Positions 23,614 through 33,616 of a stretch of DNA of 34,950 bases are shown here, piece by piece. The translations under genes were made by a program, and so were the position numbers. Every line of letters starts with the position of its first letter. The stretch's first letter is position 1. The stretch is from an uncultured SAR86 cluster bacterium. GTDB lineage: Bacteria; Pseudomonadota; Gammaproteobacteria; Magnimaribacterales; Magnimaribacteraceae. The notes beneath the pieces were generated by a model, which made no database searches, was not told the origin of the DNA, and saw nothing but the letters and a program-made list of their open reading frames with translations. The DNA is taken from assembly GCA_902554355.1 (NCBI GenBank), contig CACDOC010000011.1:1-34950 (forward strand), written 5' to 3'.

Positions 23614-25488
23614 ATGGCTGGAATGCAAACTATTCGAGAAGGATTAACTGGAAACATAACTAAGTTAATAGTTGTTGCTATTGTTATCACTTTCGTAGGT
23701 TCGATAGGCTGGGCTGGTTTCTTTTCGCAAGGCAATGCAAACATTATTGCAAAAATAGGGTCAAAACAGATTACTAATGTAGACCTGGGTTTTGAAGCTT
23801 CTTCCCAGCAGTTCCTGCTTAATCAGAGGTTTCCTAATCAAAAAATTGAAGAAGAAGTCCTACTTGAAATATCCATTGAATCTTTAATTAGAAAGTTCGG
23901 TGTATTGAATTTTATTGAGGATAATGACTTATATTTACCAGATAGTTACGTTCTTCAAGAATTAGCTAAGAATGAACAGTTCCAGGAGAACGGCAGATTC
24001 AACAGACAAATTTTCGATTCTTATGCAAGAAGCAATGGTTTTATACCTCAAGACTATTTGAACAGGATCAAGCAAGATCTAACTTTAGAGTTTTGGAGAC
24101 AAACTCTTTCAAAATCATCTTTCTTATCTGAAGAAGAGGTTAAGCGATCGCTTGTTTTAGCTGAACAAGAAAGAGACATTTCTTTTATTAGGATCCCTCT
24201 CAATGACTTCTTTAAAGATGTTGAAGTTTCCGACGACTTACTTTTAGATTTTTACAATAACAACATAAGCGAATACTTTACAGAAAGGAAAGCTCGTGTG
24301 AATTACATAACTTTATCTGCCAAAAGCCTGGAGGGGTCTATTGAAATTAATGAATCTGATATAGAAACAGAGTACCAAATCTATATAGATGAATTTGATC
24401 AAACTGAAAGAAAATCAGTTTCTCATATAATGGTTAATATAGATTCTGAAAGAGCTAAAGAAGAAGCTATTGAAATATTAGAAAATACTAAAAACAGGCT
24501 GTCTAAAGGAGAGGACTTTAATGCTTTAGTTCTAGAAATATCGGACGATGAAGGTACAAAGGATTCTGGGGGTAGTTTGGGAGTAACTGACGGAACGCTT
24601 TTGCCTGCTGAGTTTGAAGAAGCTTTATTAAGCATGGCTGAAGGCGAAGTTTATGGGCCCATTGAGCTCAATAGCAGTGTCCATTTAATTAAGTTAACTG
24701 AAAGAGAAATTCCTAAACCTAAATCCTTAGAAAGTATGCAAGATCAAATTAGAGAAAATCTAATGAGTGAAGCTGCTCTAGATACTTACGGTGAATTATT
24801 AGATAGATCTTCAGATTTGGTTTATTCAATGGGATCGCTAGAAGCTATTTCAAAGGAGCTGTCAATTAACATAACTGATTCAGGCCTCTTTTCTATAAGT
24901 CAAGCTAGCGATGAACTAAATACCCCTTCTATTTTAGATATAATCTTTGATACAAATTTAGATAATAATTTAATAGAGTTAGTTGAGATTACAGATCAGT
25001 CCGCGGTGTTAATAGAAAGAACAGACTTTCAAGATGAAAAGGTCATTGAACTTAATTCTATAAAAGAAAAAGTTACCGAAGATTATAAAGTGATGAATTC
25101 CAAAAATTCTGCAAATAATTTTGTAAATAGCACTTTGTCTGATTTAAATGCAGGAAAGGAATTTAGAAACATTGCAGAGACAATTAACTCTGAACTTGAA
25201 AGTTACAAGGGTTTAAAAAGGGATTCTTCTCTCCTAACTTCTGAAGCTATAGTTAATATTTTTAATCTTCCTAGATCTCAGGCCGGTAATTCCTATGGCT
25301 CTTCAGTCTTAAAAAATGGAGATTACTTAATCTATAGATTGGACTCTGTAAAAAATAATGAAACGGAAATAGATCCTGAGATCCGAAAAGGGTTTGTTGA
25401 CTACCTCAATGAAGAAAAATTGTTATCTGAATACAGTGAGCTTTTATTTACTGTTCAAGAGAATTCAGAAGTAACAAGAACTAATTAA
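23614..25488 (+). CDS. ppiD: Membrane-anchored periplasmic chaperone PpiD (SurA-N/parvulin)
   Basis: A 624-residue protein (E. coli PpiD 623). A short cytoplasmic N-terminus is followed by one transmembrane anchor (about residues 18-37). The large periplasmic part begins with a SurA-N-like region ('[17 protein letters not shown]'). One parvulin-type PpiC domain lies at about 266-360, with 'SVSHIMVNI', '[14 protein letters not shown]', 'DSGGSLG' and '[17 protein letters not shown]'. A second, degenerate chaperone region follows. PpiD sits at the SecYEG translocon and helps newly exported outer-membrane proteins, which fits a cell with large TonB receptors. AGGA precedes the start. Its stop interlocks with that of convergent fabI. 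Confidence 0.95.
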   Translation: MAGMQTIREGLTGNITKLIVVAIVITFVGSIGWAGFFSQGNANIIAKIGSKQITNVDLGFEASSQQFLLNQRFPNQKIEEEVLLEISIESLIRKFGVLNFIEDNDLYLPDSYVLQELAKNEQFQENGRFNRQIFDSYARSNGFIPQDYLNRIKQDLTLEFWRQTLSKSSFLSEEEVKRSLVLAEQERDISFIRIPLNDFFKDVEVSDDLLLDFYNNNISEYFTERKARVNYITLSAKSLEGSIEINESDIETEYQIYIDEFDQTERKSVSHIMVNIDSERAKEEAIEILENTKNRLSKGEDFNALVLEISDDEGTKDSGGSLGVTDGTLLPAEFEEALLSMAEGEVYGPIELNSSVHLIKLTEREIPKPKSLESMQDQIRENLMSEAALDTYGELLDRSSDLVYSMGSLEAISKELSINITDSGLFSISQASDELNTPSILDIIFDTNLDNNLIELVEITDQSAVLIERTDFQDEKVIELNSIKEKVTEDYKVMNSKNSANNFVNSTLSDLNAGKEFRNIAETINSELESYKGLKRDSSLLTSEAIVNIFNLPRSQAGNSYGSSVLKNGDYLIYRLDSVKNNETEIDPEIRKGFVDYLNEEKLLSEYSELLFTVQENSEVTRTN

Positions 25489-26282
25489 TTTTCAGCTTCT
25501 TCTATAGAACCCATTGCCGTTATATTAAATCCGCCATCTACGTATAGTATTTCGCCGCTAATTCCACTGGCCATATCTGAAGTTAGGAATGTAGCTGCAT
25601 CTCCAACTTCCTTTGTTGTTATATTTCTTCCTAAAGGTGCTCGGCTAGCATTATAAGATAGCATTTTTCTAAAGTTTTTTACTCCAGAAGCAGCGAGAGT
25701 TTTAACTGGACCTGCAGATATGGCATTTACTCTGTGTCCATTTTTTCCAGCTGAAACAGCCAGGTATCTAACGCTTGCTTCAAGACTTGCTTTTGCCAAA
25801 CCCATTACATTGTAATTAGGTAAAGTCATTTTAGACCCTAAGTAAGATAAGGTTAGTAGGGAGCCATTTCTACCTGACATCATTTCCTTTGCACCTTTCG
25901 CTAAAGCAATGAAGCTATAACTACTTATGTCATGGGCAATATTGAATCCTTCTCTTGAAGTCACATCAAGAAAATCTCCATCCAATTCCTCCCTGGGAGC
26001 AAAACCAACGGCATGTATAACTGCATCTAGTCCATCCCACTTTTTAGAAAGCTCTTTAAAAGTATTCTTAATTTGACTATCGTCAGAAACATCACAGGGC
26101 AAAAAAGTGTCTACACCCCAATCAGAACCTAACTTTTCAACATTTCCTTGTAGTCTTTCATTTTGATAAGTAAGTGCAATATTTGCGCCATTCTCAGCCA
26201 TAGATTCTGCAATCCCTGAAGCTATAGAGTGCTTGTTTGCAACCCCTACAATTAGTACATTTTTCCCTTTTAGTAGTTCCAT
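25485..26282 (-). CDS. fabI: Enoyl-[acyl-carrier-protein] reductase [NADH]
   Basis: A 265-residue FabI (E. coli 262) that performs the last reduction of each fatty-acid elongation cycle. It has the FabI-specific nucleotide motif '[15 protein letters not shown]' instead of the usual SDR TGxxxGxG. The catalytic Y-x6-K pattern is Tyr157/Lys164, with Tyr147 before it. The '[11 protein letters not shown]' loop contains Gly93, whose mutation gives triclosan resistance in E. coli. '[13 protein letters not shown]' is the substrate-loop segment. All key residues are present. It stands alone, convergent with ppiD (TTAA shared at the stops) and divergent from the second TonB receptor. Confidence 0.97.
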   Translation of the reverse strand: MELLKGKNVLIVGVANKHSIASGIAESMAENGANIALTYQNERLQGNVEKLGSDWGVDTFLPCDVSDDSQIKNTFKELSKKWDGLDAVIHAVGFAPREELDGDFLDVTSREGFNIAHDISSYSFIALAKGAKEMMSGRNGSLLTLSYLGSKMTLPNYNVMGLAKASLEASVRYLAVSAGKNGHRVNAISAGPVKTLAASGVKNFRKMLSYNASRAPLGRNITTKEVGDAATFLTSDMASGISGEILYVDGGFNITAMGSIEEAEN

Positions 26283-26369
26283 GATGGCATTTTAAGCTTT
26301 TTATTCAAAAACTCATATATAAAATCAATCTTTACCTTTAAATATAAGGCTAAAAAAGCATTTAATTTG

Positions 26370-26398
26370 TTGCAATATAGTGAAATATTGACTAATCT
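26370..26398 (+). promoter_or_regulatory. Candidate promoter of the second TonB-dependent receptor
   Basis: TTGCAA (26370-26375) and TAATCT (26393-26398) are 17 bases apart, in the 169-base divergent region between fabI and the receptor, about 54 bases before the receptor start. Confidence 0.4.
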
Positions 26399-26451
26399 AG
26401 CATCAACATTGGTCCATAGTGGGCCTGATTAACTCTATTTGGGGAAAAAAT

Positions 26452-29430
26452 ATGATAAATTTTTCTAAATCTACAATGGCATTTGCCGTTGTTGCGCTTT
26501 TGTCATTTGGATCAAACCCAGTTCTTTTTGCTGAAGACGACGAAGAGTCGGCTGAAGTAGAAGAAGTTGTGGTAACTGGTTCAAGGATTAAAAGAGCATC
26601 AAATTATGACTCTACGGGTCCTATTGAAGTTTTTACAGCTCAACAGGTAATAGATCAAGGTAAGAATAACATTGGTGACTTCTTGCTTGAACTTCCTTCA
26701 GCTAACTTGGCTTCAAACCAAAGAACCGTAAATAATGGAAACAGTGGTACAACTGAGTTTAACCTTAGAGGAGCAGGTTCTGAAAGACTGCTTACTCTAA
26801 TTAATGGTAGACGTGTTGCTCCATCTGGTACCGGAACAGGAAGTGCTGTTGACTTACAGATTTTCCCTCTATCACTTATTGATTCAGTGGAAGTTCTTAA
26901 AGACGGCGCATCAGCTGTTTATGGATCAGACGCTGTTTCTGGTGTATTGAATATTAAATTAAGATCTTTCGAAGGTTTTGAGCTTAACGTAATGGAAGGT
27001 GCTTCTGATTTGGGAGATGCTAAATCTGATATGATTTCAGCAGCTTTTGGTACTTCAGGAGAGCGTTCAAGCATGGTAGCTACTATATCTATGTCTAAAA
27101 ACGATGATCTAGACATGTGGGATAGAGACTTTTCTTTCTGTCCTAGATTAGAGCCTGATTACATGCTTTATTTCCAAGCTTACGTTCCTGGACATGGTGA
27201 CTTTGGAGACAACCTAGGTAAAGGATCTTGCGGAGCTTCAACTTTTATACCTAAAGGTAGATTTTATACTACTGCTGGTTCCAAAACTGTTTGGGACGGT
27301 GTAGGACCTACAGGTGGAAGAGTTTCTGCTTTCAATTGGTGGCAATACTCCGGTAACGAGCCTGGAGATCCTGAAAATAATGCTGGAATGTACAACTACA
27401 GTGAGTGGATGCAATTACTAGGTGGAAGAGAGAACTATCAAGCTTGGTCTGCTGGTACTTATGAATTGGACAGCGGCATTGTTCTTGATTTTGAAATCGG
27501 TGCTTCACACAGAAAATCTAGTCTAATGATGGCGCCAGTACCAATGGGTAATGGAGCTCAGTTCACATATGGACTAACAATTCCTGCGGACAATCCTTTT
27601 ATGCCTGCAGAAATAGCAGCAGTTGCACCAGCTAGTGGTCTTCCTTACAGAAAAAGAATGTTAGATGTAGGACCAAGATTATTTAGTCAAGAAGCAAATA
27701 CGTTTAGGTATGTATTCGGAGCTTCTGGATCTTTAGATATGCTAGGTGGAGCTGACTGGGAAGCGTATCACACCTATCAAGAATACACTTCAACTCAGTT
27801 AACAGAGAACTACATTAATATGTTGAACGTTCAAAATGCATTTGAAACTGAGCTAGGAGCAGGAGTTGATATCAATGGTGTTCAATATCGTTGTAAAGAC
27901 CCTGTAGCTCGTAGACTTGGTTGTGTTCCTCTAAATATGTTTGGACCTAACAGTATTACTCAAGCTGCCGCTGATTATATTCGTTTTAATCAATTGAACA
28001 GACAAGGTACTATCTATAAAGGCTATGCTGCTAACATTTCAAACATTAAATTGTTTGACCTGCCAGCAGGTGAAGTTCTAGCTGCTGTAGGTATTGATAA
28101 GTCTGACCTAGAAGGTAGTGAAAAAGTGGATGCTTTAACAGCAGCAGGTGGATCTTCTGGTAACCCAAGAAAATCTACTATAGGAAGCTACGATAACCAA
28201 GATATCTATGCTGAGATTTCAGTGCCTCTAATTGCTGATGTAATTGGATTCCAAGAATTAAACTTAGACTATGCTTATCGTAACTCTTCTTACAGTGACT
28301 TCGATAGTGAAGGTGTAGAAAGAACTGCTATTAAATGGAAGCCGATGAATGATTTGACTGTAAGAGCAACATTCTCAACTTCTTACAAAGCACCAACAAT
28401 ATCTGACTTGTACTTCGGTGGTGGGGGTGGATTCCCTACGTACGTTGACCCTTGTGAACAAAATGTTCAGTCAACATACTCAGCCGAACAACAAGCTACA
28501 GCTGCAGTACAATGTGCTGCGGATGGTCTTGACACTTCTACATGGGCTACTTCAAATAATCAGATATTAAGCCTTTCTGTTGGTAACCCTAACCTTACTC
28601 CAGAAGAAGGTGAAAACACCACTATTGGTGTGGTTTGGGAACCTACTAACATAAGCTTCTTAGAAGATATAGGTTTCTCAATGGCTGTAGATACTTTTGA
28701 GTTAGAAATTGCTAACGCTGTAGCGACTTCAGGAACTCAAGGTACTCTAAACAGATGTTACCTATGGGGCATTGCTTCTGACTGTTCTAGGATTAACAGA
28801 TCTTACGGTGGAGACATCAACTCTGTAGAAGTTTCTAATATCAACACCTCATCTGCAGATGTTTTCAAAGGTGTAGACTTCTCTATAAATATGACTTTTG
28901 ATGAATTACCAAGAATTGGTGGTGCTTTCGAAGTTGATATCATAGGAACTCACTTTAAAGAAAACGTAACTGTTGATGCTTCTGGTGTTAGTGATAACTA
29001 CGTAGGTAAGTGTTACAGTTTCGGTGAATCTTGCTTTAACCAAGACAGAGTTAATTTCTCTTTCAGATGGTATAAGAACGATTGGCGTGTAAACCTAACA
29101 ACAAGATACTTAAGTGGAATCGATATGGATTCTAGTGCGAGAGATTACTTCGGTGGATCGACTTTATATGGTCAACCACTTACTGCTGATTTAAAACAGC
29201 AAATCGAAGACATTCACTCGATTGATGACGTAACTTATTCCTACTTAACAATAGCTTATAACGCAACTGACCACATGAATGTGTCTTTGTCTATAAGCAA
29301 CTTGTTTGATAAAGAACCTCCATACTTCAAAGACTTCTTTGGTTTCGTTGACCCACAAATCAACACTCCTCAGAATACTTATGACGTAGTGGGAAGGTAC
29401 TACACATTAGGATTTAAGCTTACTTACTAA
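26452..29430 (+). CDS. TonB-dependent outer-membrane receptor
   Basis: A 992-residue receptor. Signal peptide residues 1-27 (ending V-L-F-A) are followed by an acidic linker and a TonB-box-like EEVVVTG at 37-43. The plug carries 'FNLRGAGSERLLTLINGRRVAPSG', 'FPLSLIDSVEVLKDGASAVYGSDAVSGVLNI' and 'LRSFEGFEL'. The long barrel includes 'RATFSTSYKAPTISDLY' and ends in 'RYYTLGFKLTY', with the C-terminal aromatic expected for BAM insertion. An in-frame GTG at 26419 would run through GGGGAAAAAAT, the evident ribosome-binding site of the ATG at 26452, so the later start is chosen. The type resembles the large 'RLLTLINGRR' receptors that are abundant in marine gammaproteobacteria. Substrate unknown. A strong terminator follows. 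Confidence 0.95.
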   Translation: MINFSKSTMAFAVVALLSFGSNPVLFAEDDEESAEVEEVVVTGSRIKRASNYDSTGPIEVFTAQQVIDQGKNNIGDFLLELPSANLASNQRTVNNGNSGTTEFNLRGAGSERLLTLINGRRVAPSGTGTGSAVDLQIFPLSLIDSVEVLKDGASAVYGSDAVSGVLNIKLRSFEGFELNVMEGASDLGDAKSDMISAAFGTSGERSSMVATISMSKNDDLDMWDRDFSFCPRLEPDYMLYFQAYVPGHGDFGDNLGKGSCGASTFIPKGRFYTTAGSKTVWDGVGPTGGRVSAFNWWQYSGNEPGDPENNAGMYNYSEWMQLLGGRENYQAWSAGTYELDSGIVLDFEIGASHRKSSLMMAPVPMGNGAQFTYGLTIPADNPFMPAEIAAVAPASGLPYRKRMLDVGPRLFSQEANTFRYVFGASGSLDMLGGADWEAYHTYQEYTSTQLTENYINMLNVQNAFETELGAGVDINGVQYRCKDPVARRLGCVPLNMFGPNSITQAAADYIRFNQLNRQGTIYKGYAANISNIKLFDLPAGEVLAAVGIDKSDLEGSEKVDALTAAGGSSGNPRKSTIGSYDNQDIYAEISVPLIADVIGFQELNLDYAYRNSSYSDFDSEGVERTAIKWKPMNDLTVRATFSTSYKAPTISDLYFGGGGGFPTYVDPCEQNVQSTYSAEQQATAAVQCAADGLDTSTWATSNNQILSLSVGNPNLTPEEGENTTIGVVWEPTNISFLEDIGFSMAVDTFELEIANAVATSGTQGTLNRCYLWGIASDCSRINRSYGGDINSVEVSNINTSSADVFKGVDFSINMTFDELPRIGGAFEVDIIGTHFKENVTVDASGVSDNYVGKCYSFGESCFNQDRVNFSFRWYKNDWRVNLTTRYLSGIDMDSSARDYFGGSTLYGQPLTADLKQQIEDIHSIDDVTYSYLTIAYNATDHMNVSLSISNLFDKEPPYFKDFFGFVDPQINTPQNTYDVVGRYYTLGFKLTY

Positions 29431-29446
29431 GCTTAAAGAGTTAAAT

Positions 29447-29474
29447 AAAAAGGGTTGCAATAGCAACCCTTTTT
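29447..29474 (+). terminator. Rho-independent terminator of the second TonB-dependent receptor
   Basis: AGGGTTGC (29451-29458) pairs with GCAACCCT (29463-29470) around AATA. An A-run precedes the stem and a T-run follows it. It begins 17 bases after the receptor stop and ends 3 bases before the next ATG. Confidence 0.95.
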
Positions 29475-29477
29475 ATT

Positions 29478-29988
29478 ATGATCCCTTTAATTATGAGATA
29501 CCTTTTAGTAATACTTCTTCTAGTTTCTCCTTTTATAACAGCCAACGAAAAGGAAGCAGGTGAATGTGTAGACATTAAAGACCCTGTATTAAGACTTTCC
29601 TGTTACGACTCTTTATTTAAAAGTGAACCAATTGAAGAACCTAAATTGAATACGCCTCAGAAAAAAAAAAGAAGTAATTGCTACGAATAAAGAAAAAGAT
29701 AAAGAAATTAAGAAAGAAAGAGAAAGAAGGTTTGGTCTTCCTAAAAGAGAGGAAAAAAAAGAAGAAAAGATCGAAATAAAGGATAAAATTTCTAAAGTAA
29801 CCCAACTAACCAGCTTAAGACTAGATATTACTTTGGATAACGATCAAAAGTGGAGAAGCGTAGAAAAAATAAGACAAATAAGATTAAAACCGGGTCAAGA
29901 GGTTACTATCTCAGAAGGATTTATAAGTGGCTATGTTTTGAAAGTAGTCGGTAAAAAAATATCAATTAGAGTCAGGAGGATTAAATAA
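29478..29988 (+). pseudogene. Small exported protein with 'RLxCYD' motif, split by a frameshift in an A10 run
   Basis: The first segment (29478-29690, 70 aa) has a signal peptide ending near 'ITA-NE', then 'ECVDIKDPVLRLSCYDSLF'. This Cys...RL-x-CYD pattern is seen in exported proteobacterial proteins of unclear function. It stops soon after ten consecutive A bases (29661-29670). Removing one A joins it to a frame open to 29988 that encodes a charged linker and a beta-rich tail: 'LRLDITLDNDQKWRSVE', 'LKPGQEVTI' and 'ISIRVRRIK'. That tail is the ending normally found in such proteins, so the intact product would be about 170 residues. The downstream part has no start of its own. It may be a real mutation, an assembly error, or a gene rescued by slippage on the A-run. 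Its last codons contain the AGGAGG site of the next gene. The in-frame ATG at 29493 is an alternative start. Confidence 0.75.
29661..29670 (+). other. A10 homopolymer at the frameshift point
   Basis: Ten consecutive A bases. The upstream frame and the downstream coding frame differ by exactly one base here, so nine A would restore a continuous gene. Confidence 0.85.
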
Positions 29989-29990
29989 AA

Positions 29991-32000
29991 ATGAAGAATA
30001 TTATAGTTATTTCTACAGTTATCTTATTGTCAACTTTCTTAAGTGCACAGGAAATCAATCAGAACGTAAAGAATTTTTCACAGCTTCCGGATGTTTATAG
30101 CATTAAGGTTTCACCAAACGGCAAGATGATTGGTGTTCTTAGAGAAATCGATCAAGAAAGAATGGTGTCAATCATAGAGCTTGAGTCGAAGAAAATGTTG
30201 CATACGCACAGATTTATAAGGAAGTATCAGATTCAAAGTTTCGAATGGCTTAGTGATGAAAGGTTGCTGTTTTCTAGATCGGCTAAGTTTTCTGGTGAAA
30301 ATAGGAGTTTTTCTTCAGGAGAATTGTATGCAACAAATATAGATGGTAAAAAATCAATCATGCTTACAGGACCACAGGCCAAGAAATCTAGTGACACAAC
30401 AAAGGATGATCCAAGACAAAGGGCATTTATGATTGATGAATTAGAAGATGATCCAGATCATATATTGATTCAGTTTTTTACATCTGATCTATTCTTCAAA
30501 CTCTATAAATTAAATACAAATAATGGCGAAATGGAAAGATATGCAACGCCGCCAGTTAGACAACCACAGTATGTTTTTGATGTAAAAGGTAATTTAATGG
30601 CCGTTGCTGGTATAGACCCTAAAACCTATGATGTAGAGATTTATATTTACAATAAGAACCTTCCCGTCGAATATTTTTCTAGATCTGCATGTTCTGGGCA
30701 GAGTGTTGATTGCGTGGAAGCTGTAGTAAAAAAGACATCTAAAATAAAAAATGAGGACTGGACCTTTTGGAAATCTGTTGCTTGGGATGAGGAACTGAGA
30801 GTAATTTCTTATGACGAAGAGAGCAATAGTTTAATAACTGTAGAGAATGGTGAACAAGATTTATCTGCCATTTTCAAAACTAATTTAAAAACTGGTGACA
30901 GAAGATTAGTTTATAAGCACGATACAGTAGATATAGGAGAAGTTCTGGTAGATGAAGAGGGAGCCGTTTTCGGTACAACCTTGATGGATGGTTACCTAAG
31001 CTGGGTTTTTTTTAAAGGAGAGAATAAAGAAAAAGATAGAATAAAAGAAATTGGTGCTAAATTCCCTGGAAGCAACATAAGTATACTTTCAATAAGCGAT
31101 AAAGAGGATAAGTTTACGTTTACTGTCTCTTCAGATGTCAACCCGGGTATACATTTCTTATTTGATCTAAATTCAGCAGAACTAACACCTCTTGGTAAAT
31201 TTTGGGGAAGTATAGATGAATCAAAATTATCCTACATGGAACCAATATCTTTTAATGCTCAAGACGGCACGACTATTCATGGTTATTTAACTAAAAGTGC
31301 AAAAGGCAATTCTAAAAATTCTCCAACTATAGTTCATCCTCATGGAGGACCTGAAGCTAGAGATCGTTGGGGGTTTAGTCCTAGAGTACAAATGCTCTCT
31401 TCTGAAGGCTTTAATGTTTTGCAAATAAACTTTAGAGGATCGTCTGGATATGGAAAGTCACATCAAAGATTCATTTATGGTAATTGGGATGGAGTCTTGA
31501 ATGATATATTTGATGGAATGGTTTATTTAGATGAACAGGGTTTAATTGACATAAATAGAGCTTGTATTTATGGCGGAAGTTATGGAGGCTATGCTGCTAC
31601 ACAAGCACCCATCATGAGACCCGATCTCTTCAAATGCGCTGTTAGTGATGTCGGCGTGTATGATGTTGGAGGTTTATTTGAAGAAGGCGATATGCAGCGC
31701 GCAAGAGGCGGAAAGGAAATGTTGAAGATAAGGGTAGGGGATGATGAAGAAAGACATATAGAAATGTCCCCACATTACAATGCTGAAAAACTTACTGTGC
31801 CTTTTTTTATGCTCCATGGTGAAAATGATATAAGAGCTCCTTATGTGCATGCAGTAGCTTTTTCAAAGAAACTAAATCGATTAGGTATAAAGCATAAAGC
31901 TACTTTTGTAGAGAACGAAGGTCATGGATATTTTGATGAAGATGTTAGGTATGAGACCAATATGGAGCTTCTTGATTTCTTTAATGAACATCTTAATTAG
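29991..32000 (+). CDS. Secreted prolyl-oligopeptidase-family (S9) peptidase
   Basis: A 669-residue serine peptidase of the S9 (prolyl oligopeptidase / acylaminoacyl peptidase) type. An N-terminal signal peptide (about 1-19, ending L-S-A) sends it to the periplasm. Residues from about 25 to 400 form a WD/beta-propeller-like region beginning 'LPDVYSIKVSPNGKMIGVLR'. The C-terminal alpha/beta-hydrolase domain has 'HPHGGPEARDRWGF', nucleophile Ser530 in YGGSYGGYA, Asp613 in 'HGENDIRAP' and His645 in 'NEGHGYFD', so the triad is complete. AGGAGG lies 11 bases upstream. Five bases separate it from an oligopeptide-binding lipoprotein gene, suggesting that peptides are trimmed outside the inner membrane and then imported. 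Confidence 0.93.
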   Translation: MKNIIVISTVILLSTFLSAQEINQNVKNFSQLPDVYSIKVSPNGKMIGVLREIDQERMVSIIELESKKMLHTHRFIRKYQIQSFEWLSDERLLFSRSAKFSGENRSFSSGELYATNIDGKKSIMLTGPQAKKSSDTTKDDPRQRAFMIDELEDDPDHILIQFFTSDLFFKLYKLNTNNGEMERYATPPVRQPQYVFDVKGNLMAVAGIDPKTYDVEIYIYNKNLPVEYFSRSACSGQSVDCVEAVVKKTSKIKNEDWTFWKSVAWDEELRVISYDEESNSLITVENGEQDLSAIFKTNLKTGDRRLVYKHDTVDIGEVLVDEEGAVFGTTLMDGYLSWVFFKGENKEKDRIKEIGAKFPGSNISILSISDKEDKFTFTVSSDVNPGIHFLFDLNSAELTPLGKFWGSIDESKLSYMEPISFNAQDGTTIHGYLTKSAKGNSKNSPTIVHPHGGPEARDRWGFSPRVQMLSSEGFNVLQINFRGSSGYGKSHQRFIYGNWDGVLNDIFDGMVYLDEQGLIDINRACIYGGSYGGYAATQAPIMRPDLFKCAVSDVGVYDVGGLFEEGDMQRARGGKEMLKIRVGDDEERHIEMSPHYNAEKLTVPFFMLHGENDIRAPYVHAVAFSKKLNRLGIKHKATFVENEGHGYFDEDVRYETNMELLDFFNEHLN

Positions 32001-32005
32001 GCCTT

Positions 32006-33607
32006 ATGAAGTATAAATTTCTTTTTATTTTATTCTCTGTATTCCTAGTAGGAAGTTGTGGAGAAAACGTTCCTCCTGTTGAGTCTTCTTATGAGACTAA
32101 GATTCTTTATTTGGGGAATGGAACAGAACCAAAAGACTTAGATCCGCATACTGTAACTGGCGTTCCTGAAAGCAAGATACTAATGGCTTTAATTGAAGGT
32201 CTTGTAATTAGGCACCCGGACGGCTTGGAACCACTTCCAGGAGTAGCTAAAAGCTGGGACATCTCTTCTGATGGAAAAGAGTATGTTTTTTATTTAAGGG
32301 ATGCTGTTTGGTCTAATGGAGATCCAGTTACTGCTAATGATTTTGTGTATTCCTGGAACAGGATGCTTATGCCTTCATTGGGTTCACAATACCCTGATAT
32401 GCTTTATGACGTAGTTAATGCTGAAAATTTTAATAAAGGACTAATAGATGATTTTAGTTTAGTTGGGGTTAAAGCTATTGATGCTAAGACTTTAAAAGTG
32501 AATTTAAGAAATCCTGCACCCTATTTTGTTGAGCTTTTAGCTCACTACACTACTAGACCTGTGCATAAACCCACTATAGAAAAGTTTGGTGAGATGGACT
32601 CAATGGGGAATCAATGGACTAGGCCAGGTAATTTTGTTGGCAACGGCCCCTTTACTCTTGAAGATTGGAAATTAAATCAGGTTATAAGGGTTAAGAAAAG
32701 CCCAACTTATTGGGATGCTGATAGAGTTAAATTAAATGAGATACATTTCCTTCCGATTGACAATCCTACAAGGGAAGATTTTATGTTCAGATCAGGAAGA
32801 ATTCATGTGACAAGTACTGTTCCAACAGAAAAGATAGAAGTGTATCGAGAACAATACCCTGACCAAATAACTATTACGCCTTATTACGGCACATATTATT
32901 ATAGGATCAATATAAATAAGAAGCCTTTAGATAATAAATTGGTGAGGCAAGCGCTTTCACTTTCCATGGATAGAGAAAAGATAACAGATAAGGTAGCCAA
33001 AGGTGGTCAAATACCAGCTTTTTCATTTACACCTCCTGATCCTAATTCTTACTTTCCACCTACAGCCCTAGAATATAACCCTGAAGCAGCAAAAACTTTA
33101 TTGGAGAAGGCATGATATACTCCTGAAAACCTTCCAGCCATAGAGCTCTTGTATAACACGAGTGAGGGTCACCAGAAGATAGCAGAAGCGATGCAACAGA
33201 TGTGGAAGGAGAATTTGGGTATAAATATTGTATTAACTAACACTGACTGGAAAGTTTATCTATCGAGACAAAATACTGGTGACTATGAAATAGCTCGTGC
33301 AGGTTGGATTGGTGACTATCAAGACCCTAAATCCTTTTTAGATATGATGGTTACTGGAAGGGGTAATAATCAAACAGGTTGGTCTAATGAAGAATACGAT
33401 AATTTATTAATAAAGGCTGCAAACTCTACCTCTCAAAGTGAAAGATTCATGCATATGTACGAAGCTGAAAAGATTCTAATGGACGAGCTCCCAATTATCC
33501 CCATATATACCTATACAAGGATATTTATGAAACATGAAAGTGTTAAAGGCTGGAATCCTAATTTATTAGACTCTCATGCCTATCAATATATTTCCATCGA
33601 AGAATAA
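32006..33607 (+). pseudogene. oppA: Oligopeptide ABC transporter substrate-binding lipoprotein (OppA/DppA family), interrupted by an in-frame TGA
   Basis: A family-5 extracellular solute-binding protein. The lipoprotein signal ends in LVGS-C18, followed by 'LYLGNGTEPKDLDPH', 'IEGLVIRHPDGLEPLPGVAKSW' and 'VTANDFVYSWNRML', and later 'PLDNKLVRQALSLSMDREKI'. The first part (32006-33112, 369 aa) ends at TGA 33113-33115. The same frame then continues without shift to 33607 with 'YTPENLPAIELLYNTSEGHQKIAEAMQQ' (broken here as YTPENLP / AIELLYNTSEG / HQKIAEAMQQ) and 'DWKVYLSRQNTGDYEIARAGW', the normal family ending. E. coli OppA reads E-A-G-Y-T at this point, so the TGA replaces a Gly codon, explicable by one G-to-T change. 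Without it the protein would have 533 residues (OppA 543). It could be a nonsense mutation, a base-call error, or readthrough. Confidence 0.85.
33113..33115 (+). other. In-frame TGA at a Gly position of oppA
   Basis: TGA occupies codon 370, in the context GCA-TGA-TAT. Homologous reading frame continues on both sides with no shift, and GGA (Gly) is the expected codon. Confidence 0.85.
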
Positions 33608-33616
33608 GACGCTTTT

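Noticed and set aside
26283-26451. Mobile element or attachment site in the larger intergenic gaps
   Set aside because: The gaps are short, AT-rich and hold at most promoters. No transposase, integrase, long direct repeats or CRISPR-like repeats were seen anywhere in the window.
33113-33115. TGA reassigned to glycine (as in Gracilibacteria/SR1) or to selenocysteine
   Set aside because: Several intact genes here end in TGA (tig, the CoA ligase, DUF6285), and glycine is otherwise coded by GGN. The expected residue is Gly, not Cys/Sec, and I saw no obvious strong hairpin right after the codon.
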